Position numbers and translations under genes: made by a program. Below, one piece after another: positions 29,325 to 40,900 of a DNA stretch of 64,000 bases (its first letter is position 1; each line of letters opens with the position of its first letter). The notes below the pieces were generated by a model. It had not been told where the DNA came from. It did no database searches and worked only from the letters and a program-made list of their open reading frames with translations. This stretch comes from Caprella mutica (lineage: Eukaryota; Arthropoda; Malacostraca; Amphipoda; Caprellidae), in assembly GCA_947561585.1 (NCBI GenBank), contig CANNZV010000267.1:1-64000 (forward strand), read 5' to 3'.

Positions 29325-29912
29325 TTATTTCTTCTTAGGAGCTACCATAACGCTCATCCGACGACCTTCCATTTTCGGAAGTGCTTCGGCTGAACCTAGC
29401 TCGTCTAGTTCCTTCAAGAAGCGAAGGAGTAATAATTGACCACGGTCTTTAAATACAATCGTACGACCACGGAAATGCACGTATGCACGTACTTTATTGC
29501 CTTCCGTCAAGAATTCTTTGGCGTGACGTACTTTGAAATCAAAGTCATGATCATCCGTATTCGGACCAAATCGAATTTCTTTTACTTGTACTTTTACCTG
29601 CTTTGCTTTTAGCTCTTTTTCTTTCTTCTTCTTCTCGTACAAGAATTTGTTGAAGTCAATAATGCGAACAACAGGTGGTTTCGCATTTGGAGAGATTTCT
29701 ACTAAGTCAAGCTGTGCTTTTTCTGCCCATTGACGTGCTACACGCGTTTGGTAAACTTCGCCTGGCTCGATTTTTTCGCCAATTTTTTCACTAATTTTTT
29801 CTAGGTTTTCGCCTACTAAACGTACCTCTGGTACTTTAATGTGGAAATTAGTCCGAAAGCTATATTTCGGATTATCCGGCGGACGTTGGTTTCTTCTTCT
29901 TCTTATTGCCAA
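29325..29912 (-). CDS. infC: translation initiation factor IF-3
   Basis: 195 residues. The N-terminal domain has VPEVRLVGENLEKISEKI, the linker is the lysine-rich YEKKKKEKELKAKQ, and the C-terminal domain carries VQVKEIRFGPNTDDHDFDFK and RGRTIVFKDRGQ. It checks start codon choice on the 30S subunit. The frame opens with TTG at 29912; no in-frame ATG or GTG precedes it before the stop at 29927, although ATT at 29921 is in frame. A non-ATG start is known in other infC genes, where it lets IF-3 repress its own translation. The N-terminus is basic (RRRRNQRPP), as in relatives of this phylum. Confidence 0.96.
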   Translation of the reverse strand: MAIRRRRNQRPPDNPKYSFRTNFHIKVPEVRLVGENLEKISEKIGEKIEPGEVYQTRVARQWAEKAQLDLVEISPNAKPPVVRIIDFNKFLYEKKKKEKELKAKQVKVQVKEIRFGPNTDDHDFDFKVRHAKEFLTEGNKVRAYVHFRGRTIVFKDRGQLLLLRFLKELDELGSAEALPKMEGRRMSVMVAPKKK

Positions 29913-29959
29913 ATGATTAATTATTTAATTAAAAAATGAATGTGGTTATGTTGTTTTAG

Positions 29960-30095
29960 TAACGCTCAAAAAATAATTTCCCGATTGGGACGGTCTCTTT
30001 TGCCCTTATTTTCCTTTTAAAATCAGTCATAGTATCAACAATTATCCCTCATTTAAAAGAAAACAAAGACCAAAATAAATTCGTCGAAATTATGA
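29960..30095. repeat. palindromic element, family C copy 4
   Basis: Shares the core ttattttccttttaaaatc, agtca, agtat and aacaattatcc, then tttaaaagaaaac, with copy 3 at 27833-27993 almost base for base, while the outer arms differ (aatttcccgattgg and the imperfect complement near 30085). Confidence 0.65.
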
Positions 30096-30205
30096 ATTTA
30101 TTCTTTCATCGTTCCTTGGTTTTTAGGAATAGATAATTATTTGGGCGAATATACTACTTAATAATTATTTACCAACAACAATTTTCTATCCCTATTAGCT
30201 ATAAC

Positions 30206-30268
30206 GCAAAAGTCGTCCAAAAAGGTTCTCCCATAACGAAGAAAAATCCTTTTTGAACGACTTTTTGC
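30206..30268 (-). terminator. clpC terminator
   Basis: gcaaaagtcgtccaaaaagg pairs with cctttttgaacgactttttgc (one mismatch, one bulge), 16 bases beyond the clpC stop. A strong long stem. Confidence 0.75.
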
Positions 30269-30283
30269 TATGTCAAGGCACCA

Positions 30284-32851
30284 TTAAGCACTGACTTTTC
30301 CTTCTTTCTTTGTAATCTTTAATCCGTCTTTCTCTTCGTTCATTGTTGCTTCCAAAATACTACCTTCTTCTGGATTTTCATTCAAAATGAACTCCGCTAG
30401 AGGGTCTTCAATATATTTCTGTACAGCACGATTCAATGGACGTGCACCAAATTGCGGGTCGAAACCTTTGTCTGCTACAAATTCTTTTGCTTCCGTTGTT
30501 AATTCTAAAGCAAAGCCCATGATTTCCAAACGCTTGTACAAATCTTTCAAGGTAATGTCGATAATCTTGAAAATTTCCTCTTTCTGGAGGCTATTAAACA
30601 CGACTACGTCATCAATACGGTTCAAGAATTCTGGTGAGAAAGTACGTTGTAATGCCGTCTGAATAACGGACTTACTGTGGTCATCAACAGAGCCTTTACG
30701 GGCTTTAGTTGCAAAACCAACGCCTTGACCAAAGTCTTTCAATTGGCGAACACCAATGTTCGAAGTCATGATAATCAGGGTGTTTTTGAAATCAACTTTG
30801 CGACCCAAACCATCCGTCAATTGACCATCATCCAATACTTGTAATAAAATATTGAATACATCTGGGTGTGCTTTTTCAATCTCATCTAAAAGCACCACAC
30901 TATATGGCTTACGACGTACTTTTTCGGTCAATTGTCCACCTTCTTCATAACCTACGTAGCCCGGAGGCGCGCCGATTAAGCGAGAAAGAGAAAATTTTTC
31001 CATATATTCCGTCATATCTATACGAATGAGCGTATCTTCGCTATCGAATACTTGACGGGCTAAAGCTTTCGCTAATTCCGTTTTACCAACACCTGTTGGA
31101 CCAAGGAAAATAAAAGAACCAATCGGTTTCGTTGGGTCTTTCAAGCCCACTCGATTACGCTGTATTGCTTTCGCAATTTTCATAATCGCTTCGTCTTGAC
31201 CAATAATCGCTGTCTGCAATTGCTCCGCCATTTTGACGAGCTTTTTGCTTTCATTTTGTGCCACGCGTTGTACAGGAATACCCGTCATCATCGCCACTAC
31301 TTCTGCGATATCATCTTCATCCACAGGGTAGCGTTTAGTACGACTATCTTCTTCCCATTCTACTTTGGCAAACTCTAGTTGACGAACCAATTTGCTTTCA
31401 TCGTCGCGCAAGTCAGCAGCACGTTCATACTGCTGGTCTTTGACCGCTTGATTTTTTTGCTCTTTTATCTCCTCAATTTTCTTCTCTAACTCCTCAATAT
31501 GCTTCGGCACATGAATGTTTTTCAAGTGAACGCGTGCGCCTACTTCATCCAATACATCGATAGCTTTGTCGGGCAAAAAGCGGTCAGTTATATAACGTGT
31601 ACTCAACGAAACACAAGCTTTTATCGCTTTTTCTGAATAAGTAACGTTGTGGAAATCTTCGTATTTCGGTTTGATATTTTCCAAAATATGCACTGCTTCT
31701 TCTGGACTTGGTGGGTCCACAATTACTTTCTGGAAACGACGGTCTAGCGCGCCATCTTTTTCAATATATTGGCGGTATTCATCCAAAGTAGAAGCACCGA
31801 TACATTGCAACTCACCCCGCGCCAATGCTGGCTTAAAGATGTTAGACGCATCCAAAGAACCCGTCGCACCGCCCGCACCTACTATGGTGTGAATTTCATC
31901 AATAAATAAGATAACATCGCGGCTTTTTTCGAGTTCCGTCATGATTGCTTTCATGCGTTCCTCAAATTGACCACGGTATTTAGTGCCTGCCACCAAAGCA
32001 GCCAAATCAAGCATTACCAAACGCTTATTAAATAGCGTACGGCTTACTTTTTTCTGCTGAATGCGAAGGGCAAGACCCTCTACGATTGCAGTTTTACCAA
32101 CCCCCGGCTCACCGATAAGAATAGGATTATTCTTTTTACGACGGCTCAAGATTTGGCTAACGCGTTCGATTTCATTTTCGCGACCAATAATCGGGTCTAA
32201 ACGACCTTCTTCTGCCAACTTGGTGATGTCTCGCCCAAAATTGTCGAGTACCGGAGTACGCGACTTTTGTTGTGCGCCTTTGCCGCCACGTTGTTGTCCA
32301 CTACCACCACCATAATTGCCGCGCTCGTCTTCACTAAACTGGTCGTCATTGTCGGCAGCATTAGAAAACGGCTCGTCAAGAGGAGCGTTGAAATCAAAAT
32401 CTTGACGTACATATTCTAGCTCTGCTTTATAAATATCATAATCGACATCAAAGCGCGCTAAAATCTTGGAAGCCAAGTTTTCTTTATGTTTCAGTACAGA
32501 AAGCATCAAATGTTCGGGCGCAATTTCTTCCGCTTTGAGCATTTTTGCTTCAAGGAAAGTCACTTTAAGTACCTTCTCTGCCTGTTTATTCAATGGTAAA
32601 TTGCCTACATTAAGCACGGTATGTGCTGCCGGACGACGTTGTATGCTCTCCTCAATCGTATCCTTCAACTCTGGCATATCGACATCCAAGCTATCCAATA
32701 CGCGGATAGCTAAGCTTCTACGTTCTTGCATGATACCGAGCAATAGGTGCTCCGTACCGATATAGTCGTGTCCTAATTTTACAGCCACATCTCTACTTCG
32801 TGAAATGACTTCTTTTACCTTAGGGGAAAATTTTCTTTTATCATTCATCAT
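30284..32851 (-). CDS. clpC: ATP-dependent Clp protease ATP-binding subunit ClpC
   Basis: 855-residue AAA+ unfoldase that feeds proteins to ClpP. Two Clp N repeats (about 5-145), a glycine/serine-rich linker (about 160-200), D1 ATPase with GEPGVGKT (247-254) and LFIDEIHT, a middle coiled-coil region with the UVR motif ([12 protein letters not shown], about 474-485) that marks ClpC, and D2 ATPase with GPTGVGKT (584-591) and arginine finger region. The C-terminus carries no extra domain. It starts at ATG 32851, or the next codon, also ATG. Monocistronic, with its own terminator. Confidence 0.97.
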   Translation of the reverse strand: MMNDKRKFSPKVKEVISRSRDVAVKLGHDYIGTEHLLLGIMQERRSLAIRVLDSLDVDMPELKDTIEESIQRRPAAHTVLNVGNLPLNKQAEKVLKVTFLEAKMLKAEEIAPEHLMLSVLKHKENLASKILARFDVDYDIYKAELEYVRQDFDFNAPLDEPFSNAADNDDQFSEDERGNYGGGSGQQRGGKGAQQKSRTPVLDNFGRDITKLAEEGRLDPIIGRENEIERVSQILSRRKKNNPILIGEPGVGKTAIVEGLALRIQQKKVSRTLFNKRLVMLDLAALVAGTKYRGQFEERMKAIMTELEKSRDVILFIDEIHTIVGAGGATGSLDASNIFKPALARGELQCIGASTLDEYRQYIEKDGALDRRFQKVIVDPPSPEEAVHILENIKPKYEDFHNVTYSEKAIKACVSLSTRYITDRFLPDKAIDVLDEVGARVHLKNIHVPKHIEELEKKIEEIKEQKNQAVKDQQYERAADLRDDESKLVRQLEFAKVEWEEDSRTKRYPVDEDDIAEVVAMMTGIPVQRVAQNESKKLVKMAEQLQTAIIGQDEAIMKIAKAIQRNRVGLKDPTKPIGSFIFLGPTGVGKTELAKALARQVFDSEDTLIRIDMTEYMEKFSLSRLIGAPPGYVGYEEGGQLTEKVRRKPYSVVLLDEIEKAHPDVFNILLQVLDDGQLTDGLGRKVDFKNTLIIMTSNIGVRQLKDFGQGVGFATKARKGSVDDHSKSVIQTALQRTFSPEFLNRIDDVVVFNSLQKEEIFKIIDITLKDLYKRLEIMGFALELTTEAKEFVADKGFDPQFGARPLNRAVQKYIEDPLAEFILNENPEEGSILEATMNEEKDGLKITKKEGKVSA

Positions 32852-32884
32852 TGTTCGTTTCCGGTTTTCTTAAAAGTATCAGAT

Positions 32885-33058
32885 ATAGTTAGATTTTAGA
32901 TGATAGATTTTAGACAGAAGATGAGACAATGAGATAGAATGATTAGAAAGACTTATTTTTTTGTAAAAAATGAATGAACAATATTTTACAAATTGATTAA
33001 AATTTAAAGTCTTTTTATCTAGTCTTCTGTCTAATGTCTATTATCTAATATCTTACTT
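32885..33058. repeat. imperfect palindrome made of gtcta/tagac words
   Basis: Left arm (gattttagatgatagatttt, agacagaagatgagac, agaaagact) and right arm (agtctttttatct, agtcttctgtct, attatctaatatc) are approximate reverse complements. Similar words occur at 24650-24705. No coding capacity. Confidence 0.55.
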
Positions 33059-33123
33059 ATACACCTAAAGGTATATTTATTTTAGCCAATGGTCGGAACA
33101 ATATTAACGGATAATTTTGGTAT

Positions 33124-33306
33124 CTACAAACCAAATTTAAAGTTATTCCAAAAAAAAAATGAAATATAGGGCAATGTATTAAAAAACCATTGGATATACC
33201 CACTTTTATTTATCGAAAAATTCATGCCATAGCCATATTTGTCCTCAAAACGGCCATTTTGTCCTGACATTGTTGCCGATAGCTGCCATTTGTCGCTGAT
33301 TGGCAT
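33124..33306 (-). pseudogene. short frame, possible remnant of an outer-membrane protein
   Basis: A 60-codon frame with a composition unlike random AT-rich sequence (WQLSATMSGQN, YGYGMNFSINKSGY), resembling alternating beta-strands of an outer-membrane barrel. No upstream continuation or known partner is visible. It could equally be chance; it is listed because the remainder of 32852-33706 shows no gene. Confidence 0.2.
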
Positions 33307-33706
33307 TTTTAGGAAATGGATGATTATTCCATTTTGCTAACATTAAACACAGTTTCTACTAAAAAGATGCCTTTCGAGTATAAATTGCATATTCATTTGT
33401 CGGCGGGAACCTATTTTTTCTTTTATGAAAAGTTAGACGATTTGCTTTTTAAAGGTTTAATCTATTTTAAAATACTTGTATTTTAGATATGAATGTTTTT
33501 TTTTGCCTGAAAAATTTTAATAAAACTAAAATTTGCCTTTACTTTACTCTTGGGTTTAAATGCCTACTCTTCATCTACTTGATATTAAGTAAAATCTAAT
33601 AATATATTATTAGGATGTTGTTTTTTTGAAAAAACACCCTAATTAATGGCATTGGTTGGTTTAGTTGGCGAAACAATTTAAGAAGACATTGCACAAAAAT
33701 AATCAA

Positions 33707-36700
33707 ATGAAAAAAAACATACTCCAATTAATGAGTATAAGCTTACTAATAAGTTTATTCTTTATGGCTTGCGAAAATGAACCGTCAAATAAAAAAACAA
33801 TCCCTACCGATTTAGGAGGTCCCCTTTTTGAGCTATTATCCACAGAACAGACGGGCATTGATTTCAATAATAAAATTACAGAAAATGAAACTTATAATCA
33901 TATTTTGAGTGATGTAGTGTTTAATGGTGGAGGCGTTGCTGTTATTGATATTAATAATGATGGACTACAAGACTTATTTTTTGCAGGGAATATGGAAAAG
34001 GATAAGCTATATTTGAATAAAGGGAACTTAAAATTTGAAGATATTACTATCAAAGCTGGTATTACTAGTAATACTTGGTCAACGGCAGTAACGGTTGCGG
34101 ATATTAACCAAGATGGTTATTTGGACCTGTATGTAGGGAAATTCATGTTAATGGATGCAGGTGACAGAAAAAATGAGTTGTATCTGAATAATGGCGACAA
34201 TACCTTCTCCGAAAAAGCAGCCGAATATGGTATAGCTGATAATGGACATTGTACGGCAGCCAACTTTTTTGACTATGACAAAGATGGCGATATGGACTTA
34301 TATATCGGTAATCAACCACATGTAACTCGCCATGAAAAGGCTGCTAAAAATCTGCAAATCAATAAGGCAGATTTTACAGATAGATTGTTTCGTAATGATG
34401 GCAATCGTTTTACGGATGTAAGTAAAGAGGCTGGAATAATGAATTACAACTTCACCTTAAGTGCAACGGTGAGTGACATGAACAATGATGGTTGGCCAGA
34501 TATTTATGTAGCATCTGATTATGAAGAACCGGACTATTACTATCAAAACAATGGTGATGGGACGTTCAAAAATATTGCGAATGAAGCTTTGCGTCATCAA
34601 AGTAATTTTTCGATGGGCGTGGATATTGCCGATTTTAATAATGATGGTTGGATGGATATTTATGTAGCAGATATGGCAGCAGCAGATAATTTTCGCACCA
34701 AAGCGAATATGGGCGGTATGAACCCCAAAAAATTCTATGATTTAGCAAAAGCGGGCTATCATTATCAATATATGTTTAATATGCTACAACTCAATAATGG
34801 CAATGGAACATTTAGTGAAATTGGAGCCCTCTCGGGCGTAGCAAATACAGATTGGAGTTGGTCCACACTATTTTCGGATTTTGATTTAGATGGTGATAAA
34901 GACTTAATTGTATCTAATGGACAGCCAAGAGATATAAAAAACAAGGATTATATTATTCGCCGAAAAATAATATTAGACTCGCTTGCTAATGAAGCACGTG
35001 CGCGTGGTGAAAAACCTGCTATTTCTAGTATGGAACTAGTCAATTTAGCACCACAAACGAAGCTCAATAATTACGTTTATGCCTATAATCAAGATTTAAT
35101 TTTTACGGATAAAGTAAAAGAGTGGGGCTTTGAACAAGCGACGTGGACGCAGGGCGGTGCTTACGCTGATTTGGATAATGATGGTGATATGGACATCATA
35201 TTGAACAATATGAATGACCGTGCTTTTGTCTATCGAAACAAAGCCGCTGACCGCCAAATAGGTAATCATCTACGCGTTAAGCTAACAGGTAAGTCAAAAG
35301 GAAATCCCTTAGCTTATGGCGCCAAAGTGTGGCTCTATTCAGGTGATGAAATGCAGGTACAAGAAGTCGCACCTGTGCGCGGCTATATGTCCACTTGCGA
35401 CCCTGTTTTGCATTTCGGTTTAGGTGCAATGGAAACAATAGACCGCTTAAAAGTGCAGTGGGCAGATGGAAGCGTTTTAGAGCAGAAAAACATCAAACCC
35501 AATCAATTATTGACCTTTAAGTGGGCGGATGCAAAAGGACAAGAACCATTTCCTAGTGCGAAATCAAAAACTACTCTTTTTGAAGATAAAACACTTGCTT
35601 CAGGTATTGATTTTGCGCATCAAGAGAATGTATTTGAAGATTTTGACCGCGAGATTTTATTGCCACACCGGATGTCTCGTTTAGGTCCTTGTACTGCTGT
35701 TGCAGATGTAAATGGCGATGGTCTAGAAGACTTTTTTGTCGGCAATGCAGCAGGAAATGCCAGCGCACTTTTCTTGCAAAACCAAGCAGGCAGATTTACT
35801 CGAACTAGCCAAGCTACGTTCAATATAGATGCGGCTAGCGAGGCTATTCACGCCCACTTTTTTGATGCCGATGGCGATGGCGACCAAGACTTATATGTGT
35901 CAAGTGGTGGCAATGAATTTGCTGCAAATAGCGCGGCACTTAAAGATCGTTTATATACCAACGATGGGCAAGGCAACTTCAAAAAATCAACGGCTTTACC
36001 CAATATCGCTATCAGTACAGGTGTGGCTCAATCAGGTGACATAGATGGCGATGGCGATTTAGATTTATTCGTTGGTGGCCGTCAAGTTGGCGGCAAGTAT
36101 GGATACACGCCACCAAGTTTTATTCTAGAGAATAAAGACGGTAAATTCGTAGATATTACTAAAATTGTTGCGCCAAATATTGCAACTATCGGCATGGTCA
36201 CAGATGCTAAATGGTTAGATATAGATGGAGATAAAGACCAAGATTTAATCGTGGTAGGAGAGTGGATGCCGTTGACTTTTTTCCGAAATGAAGGTGGAAA
36301 ACTGACCAATATGACTACTGATATGGGCATGGAAAAAACAAACGGCTGGTGGAATCGTATGGAGTTTGCCGATTTTGATAAAGACGGCGATTTAGATTTT
36401 ATAGCCGGAAATTTAGGAACGAATATCAAATACAAAGCCTCTGATTTAGAGCCATTTAGAGCTTATGTAAAGGACTTTGATGGCAACAACACCAATGACG
36501 TTTACTTAGGTTATTATGAAAAAGGAGTATGCTATCCGGTGCGTGGGCGGCAGTGCTCGTCTCAGCAAATGCCATTTATCAAAAAAGAATTTGCCAGCTA
36601 TACTGCCTTTGCAAATGCGTCTATTGATGAAGTCTTAAGTGAGCGAAAAGAAGGCGCCATTAGCCTCGAAGCACATCTTTTTGAAAGTGTGTATGTGGAA

Positions 36701-37048
36701 AATAAAGGCGATGGCAATTTTGTCATTCATACCTTGCCAAATGAAGCGCAAATAGCGCCTATCTATGGCGTTTTAGTAGAAGACTGGAACGATGACGGGC
36801 ATTTAGATTGCTTTATTGCAGGTAATTATTATGAGCGAGAAGTAGAGACTATTCGCTCGGACGCAGGAGCTGGACAACTGTTGCTAGGTAATGGAAAAGG
36901 GCAATTTAAAGCTACTCCAATTGCTGAAACGGGTATATTAGCCTATCTAGATGTACGTACTTTAGCGAAAATAAATACAGCTTCAGGAAAGCCAATGATA
37001 CTGATTGGTAATAATGATTTAGGGATGCAAGTTTATCAAAAACGTTAG
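33707..37048 (+). CDS. FG-GAP/VCBS repeat lipoprotein with ASPIC/UnbV domains
   Basis: 1113 residues from ATG 33707 (MKKNILQLMSISLL); the frame extends to a TTG at 33665 but that adds only a charged tail before the signal. A lipobox (FFMAC) at about residues 17-21 predicts an outer-membrane lipoprotein. Many calcium-binding FG-GAP repeats follow (DINNDGLQDLFF, DINQDGYLDLYV, DFNNDGWMDIYV, DIDGDGDLDLFV), interrupted by an ASPIC/UnbV region (about 530-610). A second block of repeats fills the C-terminal half (NGDGLEDFFVG and on). In Bacteroidota such proteins accompany SusC/SusD systems for glycan uptake, but none is in this window. It ends without a T9SS domain. Confidence 0.9.
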   Translation: MKKNILQLMSISLLISLFFMACENEPSNKKTIPTDLGGPLFELLSTEQTGIDFNNKITENETYNHILSDVVFNGGGVAVIDINNDGLQDLFFAGNMEKDKLYLNKGNLKFEDITIKAGITSNTWSTAVTVADINQDGYLDLYVGKFMLMDAGDRKNELYLNNGDNTFSEKAAEYGIADNGHCTAANFFDYDKDGDMDLYIGNQPHVTRHEKAAKNLQINKADFTDRLFRNDGNRFTDVSKEAGIMNYNFTLSATVSDMNNDGWPDIYVASDYEEPDYYYQNNGDGTFKNIANEALRHQSNFSMGVDIADFNNDGWMDIYVADMAAADNFRTKANMGGMNPKKFYDLAKAGYHYQYMFNMLQLNNGNGTFSEIGALSGVANTDWSWSTLFSDFDLDGDKDLIVSNGQPRDIKNKDYIIRRKIILDSLANEARARGEKPAISSMELVNLAPQTKLNNYVYAYNQDLIFTDKVKEWGFEQATWTQGGAYADLDNDGDMDIILNNMNDRAFVYRNKAADRQIGNHLRVKLTGKSKGNPLAYGAKVWLYSGDEMQVQEVAPVRGYMSTCDPVLHFGLGAMETIDRLKVQWADGSVLEQKNIKPNQLLTFKWADAKGQEPFPSAKSKTTLFEDKTLASGIDFAHQENVFEDFDREILLPHRMSRLGPCTAVADVNGDGLEDFFVGNAAGNASALFLQNQAGRFTRTSQATFNIDAASEAIHAHFFDADGDGDQDLYVSSGGNEFAANSAALKDRLYTNDGQGNFKKSTALPNIAISTGVAQSGDIDGDGDLDLFVGGRQVGGKYGYTPPSFILENKDGKFVDITKIVAPNIATIGMVTDAKWLDIDGDKDQDLIVVGEWMPLTFFRNEGGKLTNMTTDMGMEKTNGWWNRMEFADFDKDGDLDFIAGNLGTNIKYKASDLEPFRAYVKDFDGNNTNDVYLGYYEKGVCYPVRGRQCSSQQMPFIKKEFASYTAFANASIDEVLSERKEGAISLEAHLFESVYVENKGDGNFVIHTLPNEAQIAPIYGVLVEDWNDDGHLDCFIAGNYYEREVETIRSDAGAGQLLLGNGKGQFKATPIAETGILAYLDVRTLAKINTASGKPMILIGNNDLGMQVYQKR

Positions 37049-37918
37049 TCTATTGCTGTAGTAAATGCATAAAGCACTGAAGGAGTATTCTACTTATATT
37101 CATTTAGAGTACTCCTTTCTGTTTTAATGTATGAAGTGTCGATAGCTTAGTGTTTATACAGAGTACTAAGTATTTATATTGCTGTATCTTAATTGTATTT
37201 ATAGATAATTTTGCGAAAAAAACATTTTTTTAATAATTCTATATAGGCCTTGTTATAAATTATTTATATAAAAATTCATTTTTTTTTTGCTTCAAATTTT
37301 CTTTTTTGCAAAACCTTTCCTAAATTTGCTACGTATTAAAAAGATATAAAGCACTTAAAAATGCTTTATGTTTTAACCCTGAGGCCAAGATTATCTTACT
37401 TATCATCTATTTAGAGATGAAATCTTGCCTACAATATTTTCGGACAACAGACAAAATCTTTTTCTGGACATTTTACAAAAAAAACTGCTACGTAGTATTT
37501 CACTACGTAATTATCCGATTGTTTAACTGCTCTTTAGTAAAAAAAGGAAAACTACACAAACACACATTTATTAGACCTTGCTGTTTAATAACGCTGGTCT
37601 ATTTTCATTAACCTGAAAAAATCAAAACACCATGCTTAGAATTAAAAATAGTCCTTAGTTTCCTTTTTTACAACATTTCTTGTCCCCCCTCCCTGTAATA
37701 GGCTGCTTGCACCTACCTACTAATGGTATGTTTATGTTTCCTGATTACAGCTCTACTTGATGATGCACTCGTCGAGCTGCTATAGCTATGTCTTTAGCTA
37801 GTTCAAGTGACTTTGCCAAGTACATTCAATCAAACGTATTCGATTGTCGAGCCATTGCTATGCCTTGACATAACAATAATTACCCTTTTTATAATTTTTT
37901 TAACCAAATTTTTAAAAA
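37049..37918 (+). promoter_or_regulatory. long upstream region with promoter box and short hairpins
   Basis: 870 bases without a convincing gene (a 64-codon frame at 37417-37611 has no coding character). TAAATTTG at 37321-37328 fits the Bacteroidota -7 box and would give a leader of about 580 bases for the next gene. aaagca/tgcttt forms a small hairpin near 37350-37370. Around 37765-37870 similar words recur (gtcgagctgctatagctatg and gtcgagccattgctatg), suggesting a degenerate repeat. Confidence 0.4.
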
Positions 37919-40900
37919 ATGATTAATACTTGGACAAAAAGTAAAATTCAACCACAAAAGTGGCTAAGTCGAACCTCTGGGTTCCTAGCAGCCTTTTGCT
38001 TGGTCTTTAGCTTTACCTCACTACAAGCACAGATTGTAGCTACAGGTCCGGCTTCTGCTGTAAATCAAATAGATAATGCAAATCCACCATTTCTATCTCC
38101 AGCTACAGTTGTTTCTAATTGTGTAGTAGAAGATGATGGTGATGCAAACACCGTTGGTTATGACATTTCTGCGGTCAATCTAGACATTACACACACTTTT
38201 GATGCTGATTTAGAGCTTACTCTAATAGCTCCTAATGGAGTTACGTTAGATTTAAGTTCTAATAATGGTGGCGGAGATGATGATTTTACTGGTACTGTAT
38301 TCCAAGATGGAGGTATCATAATCGATGGAATAGGAACTGGGGACCCTAATGGTGCGCCATTTACGAATATTTATGAACCAGAAGGCGGTACTTTCGCTGC
38401 TACTTTTGCTGGTGCGCCTGTAGGCGGTGACTGGACATTGCAAGTACTGGATGATGCTGGCGGTGATGAAGGTACACTAAATAGCTACTCTATTGAGTTT
38501 ACACCATCTAACGATGCTTGTGCAGATGCACATCCGACAGTTCCTAGTTTAGCGGGGACTGTTTATTCTGGTTGTTCTACTGGAGCAGCGTTCTCTCCTC
38601 CGCCAGCTTGTGATGGTTTTACTCTTCCTAATACTTATTTTTCAGTAATAGGCAATGGAGGTGACCTGACACTAACCGCAGCAAGTAATGCTATTCCTGT
38701 CATTAGTGTAATAGAAGGTGGTTGCGGAGGTGTCTGCTTACCAGATAATATTTTTAATGATAATCCAAGCTTTACGGGAACATTTGTTATTCCTGCATCC
38801 TTAGTTGGCGTAGAATATATTATTGCTTTAGATGATAATGGTTTCCCTGGTGATTATACCCTTACTGTTCAAGGAGTCCCACCATGTACCGTAAACGCCA
38901 TCTGTCAAGACCCAACGGTACTTTTAGACGCAACAGGTAACGGAACAATCACAGCTGCTGAACTAGACGGAGGTTCTAACTCAGACTGTGTAGGCCCATT
39001 AGCTTTCTCTATCGGAGATGCAGATGCAGACGGCACACTAGATAGAACGGCTTTTACTTGTGCAGATGCAAATGCACAATTCCCTGTTACTTTAGTAGTA
39101 ACAGATACGGATAGTGGTGCAACAGATGAATGTGTAGCTACTGTAACCGTACTCGACCAAGTAGCGCCAATGGTAACATGTGTAAATACAACAGTAGCGT
39201 TAGGAGCAGATGGTACAGTAAGTATCGAAGCGGCTGATGTAACTGCAACAACTTTGACGATTACTGGTGGTGATAATGGTTCTGGTGCTGCTGGTACTAC
39301 TTCAGCTACGGTAACTATTACAGTGCCAGGTAGTATTGATGTTGACTGGTTTTATTCAACTACTGATATCCCAGGTTTTGACGATTTCGGTTTTACATTG
39401 AATGGTGTGACTACCTTATTGGCAGATACTAATGGACAAACAGGAACAGAGACTATTGCAGTAGTAGAAGGAGATGTCTTGACGTTCTTTGTCGATACGG
39501 ATGATAATATCTTTGGAGCAGGTGTTATAACTATTGTTCCAACGACGATAACAAGCGACTACGACCCGGCAAACTTTGTTATTGCTGATGATTCAGGAGG
39601 AACGGTAACTTTCGCACCAGTAGCTTTCGATGCTTGTGGTATTGCTTCTTTCGCTATTGATAATGACGACTTTGATTGTACAGAACTTGGTGCAAATACA
39701 GTAACATTAACAGCTACTGACGTAAACGGTAATGTAGGTACTTGTACTGCAGTAGTAACTGTAATCGATAATACTGACCCGACAGCTGTTTGTATCGATG
39801 CAACAGTACTTTTAGATATAGCTGGTAATGGGACAATTGCAGGCGCAGACATAGATGGTGGTTCTACTACTACTTGTGGCGACCCTCTGACACTTACTAT
39901 TGATCCATTAGACCAAGCTGCTTTCACTTGTGCTGATGCAAACGCTCAATTTCCAAATACTACTTTGATTGTAACCAATACCGTAACTGGTGAAACAGCA
40001 ACATGTGAGTCTACCGTAACCGTACTCGACCAAGTAGCTCCAATGGTAGCATGTATGCCATTCACAGCAGAACTAGACGCAAACGGCTTAGTAGAAATTG
40101 ACATCGAAGATGTATTAGCTCCCGCTTTGACTATTGTAGGTGGTAATTCTGCTGGTGGCAACTTAGGACCTGCAGGAACAACCGAAGCAACCGTAACTAT
40201 TAATAACGCCGGTTCTTTAGTTTTAGACTTTAGCTATACAACTCCTGATGCTGATGGTTTTGATGATTTTGGATTTACATTAAATGGTACGACTACCTTA
40301 TTAGCAGATGCAAATGGACAAAATGGAACATTGACTATAGATGTATTACCAGGTGATGTTTTAACCTTCTTTGTCGCTACAGATGATAATGGTTTCGGAG
40401 CAGGTACAGTAGCACTTACACCTGATAATTTCCTTTTAGCAGGAGATTTAGGACAGCAAAACTGGACAGTAGTAAATACAGTTGGTTCTGATGGTAGCGT
40501 AACTTTCAACCCAACAGATGCTTGTGGTATTGCATCTTTAAGCTTAGATGATGATGACTTTACTTGTGCTGAATTAGGTGTTGGTAACACAGTAACCGTA
40601 ACAGCTACTGACGTAAACGGTAATGTAGGTACTTGTACTGCAGTAGTAACTGTAGAAGATAACTTAGCACCAGTAATGGTTTGTAATGATGATACTGTAG
40701 AATTAGATGCAACAGGTAATGTTGTATTAGATGCAAACGCATTAGCAGCAGGCTCAACGGACAATTGTGACCCTAATCCAGTATTTGTTGCAGCTCCAGC
40801 AGCTTTAACTTGTGCTAATGCAGGTACTACCGTAGCGGTAACCGTAACAGGAACCGACGCTTCTAACAACGCTGCAAACTGTATTGCAATGATAACCGTA

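Noticed and set aside
33665..33706. TTG start for the FG-GAP lipoprotein
   Set aside because: It would place 14 charged residues before a classical lipoprotein signal that starts well at ATG 33707.
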